A stretch of DNA of 64,000 nucleotides from Paenisporosarcina sp. FSL H8-0542 (GCF_038632915.1 NZ_CP152050.1:3278501-3342500); one strand, 5' to 3'; numbered from the stretch's first letter, positions 51,044 through 61,534 are shown. Program-made: numbers and translations. Notes: generated from the letters alone by a model not told the origin.

Positions 51044-51324
51044 TGGAGACTGCTGAGTTTAAAAAAATTGTAGATGAAATAGTTATTTCTAACGGAATGC
51101 AAAAAAGAGGTAGCTATTATTATTTAGAAAGTAAAGAAATAATGGTTGTACTTGTTAAACGTATAATAAAGCAATTGTTAATTAAAATAGCAAAAGGCAT
51201 GACGAGTGAAATCTCGGCACACCTTTTTAAAAAGCTCAACTTATATGAAAGATTTCAAAATTCCCAAAGAAACTTTATGATACATTTTAATATACATATA
51301 AATGATTTTCTCTATTATGAGTAG
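51043..51324 (+). pseudogene. DUF4304-like gene fragment
   Basis: 93 residues. The start METAEFKKIVDEIVISNGMQ, followed by KRGSYYYLESKEIMVVL, matches the N-terminus of DUF4304 proteins. After ~40 residues the sequence becomes basic and unlike the family (VKRIIKQLLIKIAKG), so the gene is probably frameshifted or truncated. No ribosome site precedes the ATG; it overlaps the stop of the VOC fragment by one base. Confidence 0.45.
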
Positions 51325-51359
51325 ATTTAATTCTACTATTGCGAGAAGTGCTATGGAAT

Positions 51360-52286
51360 TCAAGTAACTGTCCGTTTGAGAATATGCTTATCTTTCAACA
51401 AATTGGTTCCAATAACTCCAATAATTATGAGAGCTGAGCCCACTATATGAAATAGATATATTTTTTCATTTAATATTACTCCTCCAGCAATAATAGAGAC
51501 TACAGTAGACATATTGGAGAAGACACTCATTTGGGACGCTGATATTTTTGAGAGAATAAAATTAGATAATAATGACGTTACGAAAGATGCAAGAATCCCA
51601 AGAAATAAAATAGAAACAACAAAGTTTAAGTTAGTCAAAGGGATAAACATAGATTGTAAGCTCTTATTTAATATATGTTGATAAATTGCAATAGTATTAA
51701 AAAAGAAGAAACCTATCCCTAACATAAAAAATGTTATATCTAACGGTTTAAAAGTTTTCAATAATGAACGAGCCATTACTGTATAACCTGATAGCGATAT
51801 ACATGAAATCAACAGCAATGAAATACCTACCCAATTTGAGATGGAAACAGTGCCGCCTTTCATCGAAAAGATATAAAAAACACCAAAGACCGAGGTTAAA
51901 ATAGAAAGCTTTTGATAAGCTGATGTTTGTTCTTTTAGAAAAAATGAAGCCAAAATTGTTGTTAAAATTGGTATGGTTGCAAAAAGTATCCCGGCTTCTG
52001 ACGAAGGTACTGATTCAAGACCAAACGCTTGAAAAGTAAAGAAAAAAGTCGGATAAAACAGGGTTAATGGTATTAATTTATAATATGACTTTAACATTAA
52101 ATCTACCTTTACAATTTTAAACATTACTAATAACAATACCGTTATGAAAGCAAAAGTAAAACGGAAGGCTAAGGTATCTATTGGGTTAGAAATATTAATA
52201 GCCGTTTTTGTGAATAAGAAAGATAAACCCACTATTACTGCATTTATACCCGCACATACGTAAGCCAAATAAAGTCCTCTATTCAT
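51360..52286 (-). CDS. EamA/DMT family transporter
   Basis: About 308 residues from ATG 52286 (MNRGLYLAYV); longer starts at 52307 and 52370 are open but none has a good ribosome site. Ten membrane helices in two EamA repeats: GLSFLFTKTAINISNPIDTL (first-repeat motif), SSEAGILFATIPILTTILAS, and the second-repeat end SQMSVFSNMSTVVSIIAGGV, ILNEKI. These proteins export amino acids, metabolites or drugs. The substrate is not known. Monocistronic. Confidence 0.88.
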   Translation of the reverse strand: MNRGLYLAYVCAGINAVIVGLSFLFTKTAINISNPIDTLAFRFTFAFITVLLLVMFKIVKVDLMLKSYYKLIPLTLFYPTFFFTFQAFGLESVPSSEAGILFATIPILTTILASFFLKEQTSAYQKLSILTSVFGVFYIFSMKGGTVSISNWVGISLLLISCISLSGYTVMARSLLKTFKPLDITFFMLGIGFFFFNTIAIYQHILNKSLQSMFIPLTNLNFVVSILFLGILASFVTSLLSNFILSKISASQMSVFSNMSTVVSIIAGGVILNEKIYLFHIVGSALIIIGVIGTNLLKDKHILKRTVT

Positions 52287-52532
52287 ATAACCACGTTCTT
52301 TCTTCATTAGTCTTAAATAAATTGTACCATTCCAAATATTGTCTGCACCCTCCATTAGTTTGAATATCATCTACGACTTTTGAATGGAAATCTACCCCTT
52401 TGACTGAATATCAACTAATAAGTAAGAGTTTTAAGAAAGTTAGTTGTAATATCTTTATTAAATAATTCGGAAATTATTGAATTTATAATTCCATTATTAT
52501 AGAATACATTCATAGATGAAGGAGGCACTCGG

Positions 52533-53576
52533 ATGAATCTTCATTATTCCTCGCAACCAATAGAAACTATCTCGATAGAAGTAGAATCTTCACAAGTATG
52601 GGAGGTGATTCTTGGAATTACTGGTTTTACCCACACGCAACTAAGACATACTTTTGAGTTCGACGAAATGTGGGAGTCCAATCTGGATTCCATGTCTGAA
52701 ATTCTCCTCAAGTATTTAGATGAAATAGAAAGAACTAATTTATGGTATGGATTAATCTTGCTTCAAGAAAGGTTTTCTGCAAAATCTATAACCGATTTTT
52801 CTCTCCAGCTTTCAGAAATGAATCCAAATGAATTTTATGAAACGGTTTTGCCTTATAAGGATCGAGAGATGGAACCAATGCGTAGAGAGATTTCTGCACA
52901 ATACAAACAAGGCGATTCATTTGAGTCTTATGCGTCCTATTTTAATGACCATGCCTATCTCGGTGAATACATCCGTCATCTTGGTTCTTATTCATATCAA
53001 GAAATTTGCACTTTATTCATCAACCTTATGACTGATTGGTACACCTGGATACGCCAGAATGAAAAATGGGAAAAGTGGATTCGAACCTTAGATTTTGAGG
53101 AGAAGCAATATAATTCACTGGATAAGAACAACCCTATCGAAACAATCGAATTAATTACGGGTGGAGTAAGGTATTTTCCGGAACCTTCTGTTTGGACAGT
53201 TAAATTGATTCCGCAGGTAATTTATCGCCCATGGACCCTAGAAGTCCGTACGCCTGACACAAAATTATATTTCTATCCTTTAAAAGAAGAGTATTTGACG
53301 GAGCCCGGAGTTCCTTCGGCAGAACTCATTCGGGGACACAAAGCATTAGGAGATGAAGTTCGGTTGAAAATTCTTTATCAGTTGGTTAAAGAATCTTCAT
53401 CACTACAAGATTTAAGTTTACAGTTCAGCATCTCAAAAACCACTCTCCACCATCAGCTCTCATTATTAAAAGCAGCAAAATTTATTCAGGTTGATAAAGG
53501 AATCTATAAGGCAAATATGACTCGAATTAACGCTTTTTCTGAACGTCTAACTCAATACCTTGGGGACACGATATGA
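52533..53576 (+). CDS. ArsR-family regulator with N-terminal sensor domain
   Basis: 347 residues behind GAAGGAGG. The C-terminal ~80 residues are an ArsR winged helix (GHKALGDEVRLKILYQLVKE, LSLQFSISKTTLHHQLSLLK, AAKFIQVDKGIYKANM). The N-terminal ~260 residues are a helical domain of the DUF5937 kind, probably the ligand sensor. There are no clear metal-binding cysteines, so it is not a classical metal sensor. Its stop overlaps the start of an MFS transporter by 4 nt, so it probably regulates that gene. Confidence 0.85.
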   Translation: MNLHYSSQPIETISIEVESSQVWEVILGITGFTHTQLRHTFEFDEMWESNLDSMSEILLKYLDEIERTNLWYGLILLQERFSAKSITDFSLQLSEMNPNEFYETVLPYKDREMEPMRREISAQYKQGDSFESYASYFNDHAYLGEYIRHLGSYSYQEICTLFINLMTDWYTWIRQNEKWEKWIRTLDFEEKQYNSLDKNNPIETIELITGGVRYFPEPSVWTVKLIPQVIYRPWTLEVRTPDTKLYFYPLKEEYLTEPGVPSAELIRGHKALGDEVRLKILYQLVKESSSLQDLSLQFSISKTTLHHQLSLLKAAKFIQVDKGIYKANMTRINAFSERLTQYLGDTI

Positions 53577-54790
53577 AAAAGCACTCTAAATCATTTAAAT
53601 CACTTTGGTTAGGTGAAGTCGTATCAGAATTTGGAGGAGCAGCTGGGGGGATAATTAATGGGTTGCTGCTTTATGAATTAACTGGTTCAAAGGAATGGAT
53701 GGCGGCAATTTGGCTAGTCTACTTTATACCTTCATTAATACTTCAAGGACTTAGTGCTCCATTTCTGAACCACGTTGTGAAAGAGAAAATGCTTCGAAAC
53801 ATCCAGTTGATTCGTGCCAGTGCTTACTTTTTACCACTAGCTGGTTACTTAATGGACTCTGAATTTGGAATTATGTTTGGATTAGTTTTACTACAGTGCA
53901 TTTTGGGATTGATGCAACCCATTTACGCCAGTCTTTCATTTGCTCTCATACCTGATATTTGCAAAGATGACGAGCTTGTTGATGCAAATGGATTATTGGA
54001 CACCACACTGCGACTCATGATTATTATTGCTCCAGGTGTTACTTCATTATTATTGTTGGTCATTCCTATGGAATACATCTATGGAATCTCTTCGATACTG
54101 TTTTTGGCCAGTTTCTTGGCGCTTTCGCAAATACCACAGTCAAGCCAGAAAACGGTCGCCACGTGGACAAAAAAGTTTTGGTGGACTGAACTGAAAGAAG
54201 GTTATCGAACTTTTTTTAAATACCCAAATCTTTTACGACTAACGCTTCTTTCTTCGACAGTCCAATTTGCTGTAGGGGCAACAATGGTTTTAAGTGTTCC
54301 TTTTATACAAGGTGAACTTGAAGGACAGGATTGGGAATATGCTATTTTCAAAGGAGCTTTTCCTATTGGTTATGTTATTGGGATGTTAATTCTTACTAAA
54401 ATACCGAAAACGGTTTTTACGATGTACCTTGGTTTGTTTGGAGGAGGTCTATCATTTATTCTCTTGTTTTTTGTCCATTCAGTACCCCTTGCATGGATAT
54501 GTGAACTAATCGGTGGAATGTTATTCCCTCTTTTTAATGCTCAAAGTGCCGCTATTTTTCAGCGAGAGGCTCCTCGAGAACGCTTAACGCAACTTAGTGC
54601 AGTTCGCCTGTTTTTATTTAGGATAACAATGCCTCTAGGAATCGTGTTTGCCTCATCTGCATTATGGGATATCAGCACCCGTCTAACATACCTGATCATT
54701 GGAATGGTGATTGTTCTCCCTGCTTTGTTTTATCTTTTTATATCTCTAATAAAACAACATCATTTTCCAGAGCGAAGATTGGAATCATAA
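53573..54790 (+). CDS. MFS transporter
   Basis: 405 residues with ~12 membrane helices (AAIWLVYFIPSLILQGLSAP; ASAYFLPLAGYLMDSEFGIM; GVTSLLLLVIPMEYIYGISS; KGAFPIGYVIGMLILTKIPK). It is of the macrolide-efflux/MefA-like or enterobactin-exporter type by general layout. It is translated with the ArsR-type gene (ATGA overlap), so expression follows that regulator. The substrate is unknown. Confidence 0.85.
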   Translation: MKKHSKSFKSLWLGEVVSEFGGAAGGIINGLLLYELTGSKEWMAAIWLVYFIPSLILQGLSAPFLNHVVKEKMLRNIQLIRASAYFLPLAGYLMDSEFGIMFGLVLLQCILGLMQPIYASLSFALIPDICKDDELVDANGLLDTTLRLMIIIAPGVTSLLLLVIPMEYIYGISSILFLASFLALSQIPQSSQKTVATWTKKFWWTELKEGYRTFFKYPNLLRLTLLSSTVQFAVGATMVLSVPFIQGELEGQDWEYAIFKGAFPIGYVIGMLILTKIPKTVFTMYLGLFGGGLSFILLFFVHSVPLAWICELIGGMLFPLFNAQSAAIFQREAPRERLTQLSAVRLFLFRITMPLGIVFASSALWDISTRLTYLIIGMVIVLPALFYLFISLIKQHHFPERRLES

Positions 54791-54890
54791 CCAAGTAGCA
54801 TATGACTAGCGATAACCGCGATCATACTCGTCACGGATCTACGCCCTTTAGTAAAAAAGCAATGCCTACTTTCAACACCGCAACTATTAT

Positions 54891-55865
54891 TTAATTTTCG
54901 TTCAATGAATGATTAAGATTATTTTCTACTCTTTTATTTGAAACATAACTATGCAATATCATTCCAATGATGACGATAAAAATACCGACCCAGGAAATTG
55001 GAGAAGGAAGTGGTATAGATAGAAATATTAGTTCACCAGCTAATGCAAATATCACTTCCATTGATTGTGTTGCTTCAACTGCAGCTAACTTTTGCATATT
55101 TCCTCTTACCAAATCAGTAGCCATAAAAAATAAGACAGTGGCAATGACGCCTGAAAAAAGAGCTACCAATAACGATTGAAAGCTTTGTCCTCCACTTGGT
55201 AATCCTTCCGTAAAAAAGCCATACAAAGAAAGCAAAAGCCAAAATGGTAGACTTGCTAACGTCATTCCTAATACTCGTTGATATGCATCTAATCGCCCTT
55301 CACATACATCCATCATTTTGCGATTCCCTAAAGGATAGGCAAATGATGCGATTAGAATGGGGACAACTCCCAATAAGAGGTTTTCTAATGAAAGTTGCTT
55401 GGCATGTTCCATTTGCATTAGAACAATACCTAACAGAATAATCATTGACATGAAAAGACCCCTAAAGGCAACTTTCCTTCTAATCTGTAAAGGTCCATTC
55501 TTGGTTTGTATTGTTTCAAAAAATAACGGTGCAAGTAATGCACCTGAAATGATCGTAATTTGCCATGTACCAGCAATCAGCCAACCAGGTGAATACGCAG
55601 CCGCATAACATAAAGGTGCGTAAAATAAAACAAAGCCAACGAAGCTCCATAATATCCATTTTCCTGGTTGTTTTTGCATTTCTTTTATTAGTGCTAATAG
55701 ATTTTTTCTCATTAGTACAATAGACAAAAGAAATGGAATCATAAAAATGTACCGAAGTGAGGCACTCCATATCCAACTCCCGCCAGACAACTCCATGGAT
55801 GCATTAAAAATAAATGTAAATGCAAAAAAGAAGGCAGCACAAATACCAATAAAAATGGACTTCAA
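54891..55865 (-). CDS. Multidrug resistance efflux transporter family protein (DMT superfamily)
   Basis: 324 residues with ten membrane helices. The motif-bearing blocks WIWSASLRYIFMIPFLLSIV, YSPGWLIAGTWQITIISGAL and RKVAFRGLFMSMIILLGIVL belong to the putative multidrug-efflux DMT group (EmrE-like double repeat) common in Bacillales. It faces the ArsR/MFS operon in convergent direction. There is no partner gene. Substrate unknown. Confidence 0.82.
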   Translation of the reverse strand: MKSIFIGICAAFFFAFTFIFNASMELSGGSWIWSASLRYIFMIPFLLSIVLMRKNLLALIKEMQKQPGKWILWSFVGFVLFYAPLCYAAAYSPGWLIAGTWQITIISGALLAPLFFETIQTKNGPLQIRRKVAFRGLFMSMIILLGIVLMQMEHAKQLSLENLLLGVVPILIASFAYPLGNRKMMDVCEGRLDAYQRVLGMTLASLPFWLLLSLYGFFTEGLPSGGQSFQSLLVALFSGVIATVLFFMATDLVRGNMQKLAAVEATQSMEVIFALAGELIFLSIPLPSPISWVGIFIVIIGMILHSYVSNKRVENNLNHSLNEN

Positions 55866-55941
55866 TGGAACTCACCTCGTCTCTCTATCATGTTTGGTTA
55901 GTAGTTCTTCAAGCATCAGATCTGTTGGTCTCCACAACCCA

Positions 55942-56260
55942 CTAACTAAAAGTAGTTGCAGATTTCGAATTATGATTATCTTGATATTTTTCTACCACTT
56001 TACTAAACAGAAAACCTAATATTTGTTGGAAAAGCATACAAAACACAACAGGCATGACAACTGTTGCAGGGAAATAAGTGGTTGCAATAATAATACCAAT
56101 CGGAAGATTATAAAAACAAGAGTCAGTACAATACGAGTATCCATAATAAGTGATCCAAAGCTAAAGCGATTGCAAATCCGGAACCAGCTCATAGGAAAAC
56201 AACAAGAATAACAAGAAATAATTCCCCTGTGATTTCTTATAGTATGGTGCGACTGCACTG
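55942..56260 (-). pseudogene. Decayed bile acid:sodium symporter-like gene (3' part)
   Basis: On the minus strand coding scraps in two frames read AGSGFAIALALDH and then NLPIGIIIATTYFPATVVMP, VVFCMLFQQILGF, followed by a charged tail (KVVEKYQDNHN) and TAG. The pattern resembles the C-terminus of BASS-family transporters. At least one stop and one frameshift separate the scraps, and the N-terminal part is missing. Confidence 0.5.
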
Positions 56261-56406
56261 TTGTTTATCATTACAACAAAAAACAAACTGAGTTTAGAAA
56301 TTGGGACTTTGATAAAAGAGTGCTACAAACATTGATTTTATAATAGAGGATTTTGTGAGAAGGCCAGAACAAAAGGGAATAATTAAACTGGAGAAAAAAA
56401 CGCAAT

Positions 56407-56604
56407 TTATGTTCCCAATAGTAGAATAAAATAAGTAATTCCGTAAAAAGGAATTGCAATTGAAGTAATTATATACATTGTCATTTCGCCTTTAGAAAGT
56501 TTTCTTTTCCACTTAGTTAGCTTAAGTTGCCTACGATAAATAATGCTGGAAATGAATATTAATATAGAAGTTAATTCCTTTATGTTTTCTAAAATGGTGA
56601 TCAA
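56407..56604 (-). CDS. Small two-helix membrane protein, 65 aa
   Basis: TTG 56604 has AAAGGAG eight bases upstream; the frame is open for nine codons more without a better site. Two helices: NIKELTSILIFISSIIY and MYIITSIAIPFYGITYFILL, separated by a basic loop (RRQLKLTKWKRKLSKGE). The family is not recognised. Its setting between a pseudogene and bpr gives no hint of function. Confidence 0.55.
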   Translation of the reverse strand: MITILENIKELTSILIFISSIIYRRQLKLTKWKRKLSKGEMTMYIITSIAIPFYGITYFILLLGT

Positions 56605-56670
56605 ATAATCAGCTCCTTTAGGGTTTTGCAATAAATTGTCCTATTATATTAAATGATGAAATAACATAAA

Positions 56671-56708
56671 AAAGAATCTCATATTTAAAAAGCAAAATAT
56701 GAGATTCC
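56671..56708 (-). terminator. Terminator of bpr
   Basis: GAATCTCATATTT pairs with AAATATGAGATTC around a 10-12-nt loop, followed by TTTTTT on the minus strand; it lies ~150 nt after the stop. Confidence 0.8.
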
Positions 56709-56856
56709 TTGACCAAAAAAGCTATTTTGAATGATATTGGATTTAATTGCTATTTGATAACCTACTAAAAGGTAAAGCTTGACCTATGCCCTGGCTCACT
56801 ATCAAACTCATTTTTCACAATCTTACCAGTAATTAAATGAAGATCTTTGTTCGGTG

Positions 56857-59800
56857 TTAAGGTTTCGATAGTTTATGCTTGAATTTTGCTGTTACTGTTA
56901 CTGTCTTTGAAACTTGATTGTTCGCAATATCGGTTGCGACAACTGTAATTTCGTTCATACCATTATCAAGCAAAATCCGCTTAGAATACTTGCCGTCAAC
57001 AATTGCTGCCTCGAAACCATTCACTTGGACTGATTTGAGGTTGACATCTGAAACCGTCCCTTCGACTGTCACCGTTTCACGATTCGTCTTATCTCCGTTT
57101 TTCGGATTGTCGAGTGTCAGTTTAGGATTGATCGTGTCAAGCGTGATTGTAACTGGCGCAGATTTACCTGTTACTTTACCACCCATCTTCGACACAGCGA
57201 TCATCTCATTTGCACCTTCAACAAATTCCATAGGGATAGCGAATTTTCCATCATCACCAACTAAAGTAGAACCTGCCTCTTTTCCGTTATTCATCAATTG
57301 GATTGTCGTCGATGTGGACGCTACTCCTTCGATTACCCCGTTTTTCTTATTAGTACTAAAGCCTTGTACTGGAGATGTAATAACCGGTTCAATCACTTCA
57401 TAGATGACACGTGCACGGATCATGAAGTTTCCTTCGCTTGTAAGTGAAGGTGTCCATGAACCTGCATCAAATTGATAGTTTCGGTTAGAGTTCCGGGTAT
57501 TTGTATCTGACGCAAGTCCAGGTGCATTCGTTCTACCCTGCGTCTGAACATAGACCATGTAGAAATCGCTATCAACTTCAATATTGTATTCTGTCAAATC
57601 AACGACTGTCCATGTACCGTCACGTTTTGCTTGCGCGCTAAATGGACCAGCCAGTTTCTTACCGGGTGCACCATCTGCACCTGTTGCATCCCACACCTCT
57701 ACTGCAAAAGCAGTTCCACCAGGTCTTGGCCAACTCTCATCCGAGAAGCGGAAGATGCCATCGGATACGATTGCAGATTCTTTTCCAGCAGGAAGAGTCA
57801 TTTTCACTCCCCAAGCATTTCCAGCTGCAAAAAACGCATATGCATTTTCTTCTGTTCCATCATCATAGCCAATTTCCCCACCTGGGTACGTATAATACGG
57901 CTCAAGCTCAAGATCCAGTGCCGTATCGTTGCCGATTGAAATGGTAGTTCTCTGACCACCGTAACTTCGTGCAAACACTACAAGCGTATAATCCCCTTCA
58001 TAAGCAGTGATGGAATAGTTACCATTTACATCTGTCACTACAGGTGTGATATTTGCATCTTCAAGGAGAAGTAATTTCGCTCCTTCGATTCCTTCACCTG
58101 TTGATTTGTCTGTAATTGTACCGCTAACCGTTGCTTTTGGCAGTTCTTCTAATATGAAATTCGCTTGTGTCGATTTATCCGCCTCGATTTGAACGGTTTG
58201 TTCTTTAGATTGGAATCCGTAAGCTTCTGCTTTCGTAGTAAATGTACCTATGCCATGAATTAACGAATACTTCCCGTCAGCAAGGTTTGAATAGACTGAA
58301 CGTCCTGTTTCAAGTACACTCACTTGTGCTCCAATTGGTAAGACCATCGGGTTGAAATTCCCTTCGCCTGGTGTTGTTTCTTTTTCAGGCAATGCGGGTT
58401 TTATTTTTGTTGGGTCAATCGCTTCTTCGAATAAATCTTTCCCTTTCTCTATAATCACGTCGGGATTTTTATTGTTTGGTTTTTTGACACTATCAAGACC
58501 ACTTTTTTCGGTATTCACCGTATTTCCTTTGTCACCTTGTTTAACCCCTTTTGAAACCTTTCCAATTTGCGATGTATCAACTAGAGTGACATCATCGATA
58601 TACCAGCCATCCTCTTCAACATTTCCATCTGAAAATCCATTGAACCCGATATAGACGCGCTGACCGCTATACGCTGACAAATCGACTTCCGTCTCAAACC
58701 AAGCACTTGATCGACCTTGAATCTTGAGTAGTTGTGTCCATTCCTTCATATCAGTGGATATGAAAACATGTCCGTAATCATAAGCTGCCCCTGCTGCTGA
58801 TTGCTCGAATTCATACCATTGTTTGAATTGCAAGTAGGAATTTCCTTCTGGCAAATCCATTGGAGGCATAAGGAGTGTTGCGTTCATATTACTCCCATAC
58901 GGACCTTCAAGATTTGTGGCGTACACTTTTTCACCAGATGCAGCTTTACCAGGGCCGGATGTCGGTACACCCCACTCCCAAGTATCCATTAACCCAAATG
59001 AAGTCCAACCGATTGGTGTCTTCTCAAAATTTTCGAAATAGCCAACTGTAATAGCTGGTTTCACTTCGATAGTGTGATTTTCACTTACTACTTCGTTATT
59101 CCCAAAGTCATTGATTGTCCATTTGTAAGCGATCGAATCACCAGCGATTTCCTCACTTGGAATCGTTGCTACATATTCTCCGGACTTATAATCTCCAGAC
59201 TTCTGAGAGGCATTCACTGCTTTCCATTCTCCGGTTGCACCTTGGTAGTTCAGTACGACGGATGCTAAGCTAATGTTGTCACTCACTTTGATTTTCAAAT
59301 CGAGATCCATTCCTTCATATGTTGCTACGGGCGCAGTATGAGTGAATGTTGGGGCTTCATTATCCTCCCCTTTTTTCGCCACTTGGCCTTCAAGCTTTCC
59401 AAGACCATTAATGATTGCAGAAACAGACATATAAGCGTCGACAAGTCCATATCCATACCCATTGTTCGGAGTCTGTGGATATTCAATATCCGTCAACGGG
59501 ACTGCCGTATCTAAAAGAATCTGTTCCATTTCATCGACTGTTACGTTCGCGTTCACTTGGCGGAGCATTGCCGCTATCGCCGAAACTGCCGGACTAGCCA
59601 TCGATGTTCCATTCCAACCGCCTTCATAACCACTCCCCGGGACTGCTGAACGGATGTTCGCTCCAGGTGCAGAGACGTCTGGTTTAATTTCCGAATACGG
59701 TGATGGACCGCGTAAGGAAAAACCTCCCACTTTATTGTCAATGTCGGTTGCACCAGTTGCAAATGATTCCGGATAGTTACCCGGAGATGCTACTGATCCT

Positions 59801-60951
59801 GGTCCCCCTGGGTTATATATCGTTGTATTTCCAGCTGCGAATCCAGGAAATATTTGTGCAGCGCGCCAGTTTTTAACGACGTCGCGATACCACTCATCAA
59901 GACCAGCACCCCCACCCCATGAGTTATTCACAACATCTGGTGCCAGGTCGACACGTGTATTACCATTTGAATCTGTCGGGGCCAAAATCCATTGCGCTGC
60001 TGCCAATAGATCACTATCTGATCCCCCATCCGCTGAAAATGCTTTGACAGCAATCCATTTCGCACCCGGTGCTACACCAATTTGGTTAGAACCATTTGGC
60101 TCACCACCTACCATCGTACCGGTAACATGTGTACCATGCCCCTGGTCATCATAAGGTGCTGATTGTCCTGCAGTCGCATCAAACCAGTTGAAATCATGAT
60201 TCACTTCACCTGTCGCTGCATTGTAGCCGCGGTATTTCTCTTTCAATGCAGGGTGATCCCATTGGACACCTGTATCGATGCTCGCGACGACTGTTCCCGA
60301 ACCGTCAATACCCATGTCCCAAACTTTAGGGGCATTGACCCTGTTAACATTCCATTCTACATTGGCAATTCCAGACTCTGGTGTTACTGCATTTTTGGTT
60401 TTCGTTGTATAGAGTTCCCGTGTTTCATTCGGTAGAATTTTTTCAACTTCAGCGAATGTCGCTACTTTTTCCGCCACTTCTTTTGTAGCTGTAACAGCCA
60501 TTCCGTTGACAATGTAATACGACGTAATATCTTTAGCGTTCCCTGCCTTAACTTGCATGTCCAAATACTGTTTTACATTTTGTTGCGATTCAAGAGATGT
60601 CATTTTCAATTCAGATACAACAGCGGAACGTTGCATGAGCTGTGATTTTTTTGCCGAAAGATTTGCATTACCAGCATCTTGTTTTGCTTGCTCTGCTACT
60701 TTTTCCGTGTCTGCACTCTCTTTAAATTTTATGAGAAAAGTAACTCTGTCCTCTTTTTCGAATGTTTCTAGTAAACTACTGCTCAATTTGTTTCCCGAAA
60801 GTACGTTAGAGTCATTTAATGATTTGTGCAGTTTTTTATTTGGTTCCGCAGTTGCTATTCCCGGTACAATTAAGGAAAGTACCATGAGTAATGTCGCAAC
60901 AATGCTGAACATTTTTTTTAGATTACCCTTCTTTTTCATCTTCAACTTCAT
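56857..60951 (-). CDS. bpr: Bacillopeptidase F-like secreted S8 serine protease
   Basis: 1,364 residues from ATG 60951 (GGAGGGGG upstream), close to the ~1,430 of B. subtilis Bpr. Signal peptide (MFSIVATLLMVLSLIVPGIA), I9-type propeptide (to ~190), subtilase domain with Asp ~226 (SIDTGVQWDHP), His ~271 (GHGTHVTG) and Ser ~449 (GTSMASPA). Then a MAM/immune-inhibitor-A-like beta domain (~638-792; FENFEKTPIGWTS, DDVTLVD), a carboxypeptidase-regulatory-like repeat (~940-1000; SGTITDKSTGEGIEGA) and C-terminal Ig-like repeats (~1190-1357). It degrades external protein; Bpr is processed to smaller active forms. A half CodY-like site (CTGAAAATT, ~61124) lies upstream. Confidence 0.92.
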   Translation of the reverse strand: MKLKMKKKGNLKKMFSIVATLLMVLSLIVPGIATAEPNKKLHKSLNDSNVLSGNKLSSSLLETFEKEDRVTFLIKFKESADTEKVAEQAKQDAGNANLSAKKSQLMQRSAVVSELKMTSLESQQNVKQYLDMQVKAGNAKDITSYYIVNGMAVTATKEVAEKVATFAEVEKILPNETRELYTTKTKNAVTPESGIANVEWNVNRVNAPKVWDMGIDGSGTVVASIDTGVQWDHPALKEKYRGYNAATGEVNHDFNWFDATAGQSAPYDDQGHGTHVTGTMVGGEPNGSNQIGVAPGAKWIAVKAFSADGGSDSDLLAAAQWILAPTDSNGNTRVDLAPDVVNNSWGGGAGLDEWYRDVVKNWRAAQIFPGFAAGNTTIYNPGGPGSVASPGNYPESFATGATDIDNKVGGFSLRGPSPYSEIKPDVSAPGANIRSAVPGSGYEGGWNGTSMASPAVSAIAAMLRQVNANVTVDEMEQILLDTAVPLTDIEYPQTPNNGYGYGLVDAYMSVSAIINGLGKLEGQVAKKGEDNEAPTFTHTAPVATYEGMDLDLKIKVSDNISLASVVLNYQGATGEWKAVNASQKSGDYKSGEYVATIPSEEIAGDSIAYKWTINDFGNNEVVSENHTIEVKPAITVGYFENFEKTPIGWTSFGLMDTWEWGVPTSGPGKAASGEKVYATNLEGPYGSNMNATLLMPPMDLPEGNSYLQFKQWYEFEQSAAGAAYDYGHVFISTDMKEWTQLLKIQGRSSAWFETEVDLSAYSGQRVYIGFNGFSDGNVEEDGWYIDDVTLVDTSQIGKVSKGVKQGDKGNTVNTEKSGLDSVKKPNNKNPDVIIEKGKDLFEEAIDPTKIKPALPEKETTPGEGNFNPMVLPIGAQVSVLETGRSVYSNLADGKYSLIHGIGTFTTKAEAYGFQSKEQTVQIEADKSTQANFILEELPKATVSGTITDKSTGEGIEGAKLLLLEDANITPVVTDVNGNYSITAYEGDYTLVVFARSYGGQRTTISIGNDTALDLELEPYYTYPGGEIGYDDGTEENAYAFFAAGNAWGVKMTLPAGKESAIVSDGIFRFSDESWPRPGGTAFAVEVWDATGADGAPGKKLAGPFSAQAKRDGTWTVVDLTEYNIEVDSDFYMVYVQTQGRTNAPGLASDTNTRNSNRNYQFDAGSWTPSLTSEGNFMIRARVIYEVIEPVITSPVQGFSTNKKNGVIEGVASTSTTIQLMNNGKEAGSTLVGDDGKFAIPMEFVEGANEMIAVSKMGGKVTGKSAPVTITLDTINPKLTLDNPKNGDKTNRETVTVEGTVSDVNLKSVQVNGFEAAIVDGKYSKRILLDNGMNEITVVATDIANNQVSKTVTVTAKFKHKLSKP

Positions 60952-61171
60952 CCCCCTCCAATTTTTATAGCGACAGCGTCCTACTTCTTCAAGAAGTACA
61001 TAAAAAAGCACCCCTTGCCCCCTTTCTACAAATTAATATAGGTACTCAATGGTGTCTGTTGCGAAATTCTTGTTGTTATTATTTAACATAACATACATAA
61101 TAGTGTTCTTTGTCGAAATAAGACTGAAAATTCCAAATCGATAGTTTATATCTAGTAAACTCTTTACGTAA

Positions 61172-61318
61172 TATGACCAAGCTACTATTGAGTTTGCACA
61201 ATACTTTAAGGAATATCGACATGATATTACAAAAGATGGTTATCCTACACAACAAGATCGTTATATCGGGATATCTCAGGACGAAATAGACCAGGCAATT
61301 GATGAATTTAGTTTGTAA
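61172..61318 (+). pseudogene. Fragment of an unknown protein gene
   Basis: A 48-codon frame opens right after a stop and reads ATIEFAQYFKEYRHDITKDG, then YPTQQDRYIGISQDEIDQAI, DEFSL, TAA. The composition is clearly protein-like but there is no start or ribosome site. The rest of the 60.95-61.53 kb gap carries the bpr promoter region and nothing else I can support. Confidence 0.4.
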
Positions 61319-61534
61319 AAGGGATTGTCACAACGTGAGACCTACAAGTGAGGTTATCATTCTTCTAAGTAACGATGTGGATGGTTATTGCTACTTAGAG
61401 TGCGAAGTCTAAAGGGAGATTTTTTATTATCCAGCTTACGCTGCATAAAGAATTGGTAAGCCAGTTTTCTAAGCCCCATTACTTTGTTTACTTCTACTCC
61501 ATACATCTTAATCACTCATACATAAATGAACACA

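Noticed and set aside
56016..56258. 80-codon minus-strand frame as an intact gene
   Set aside because: It switches between coding scraps of a transporter-like sequence in another frame; read as part of a pseudogene.
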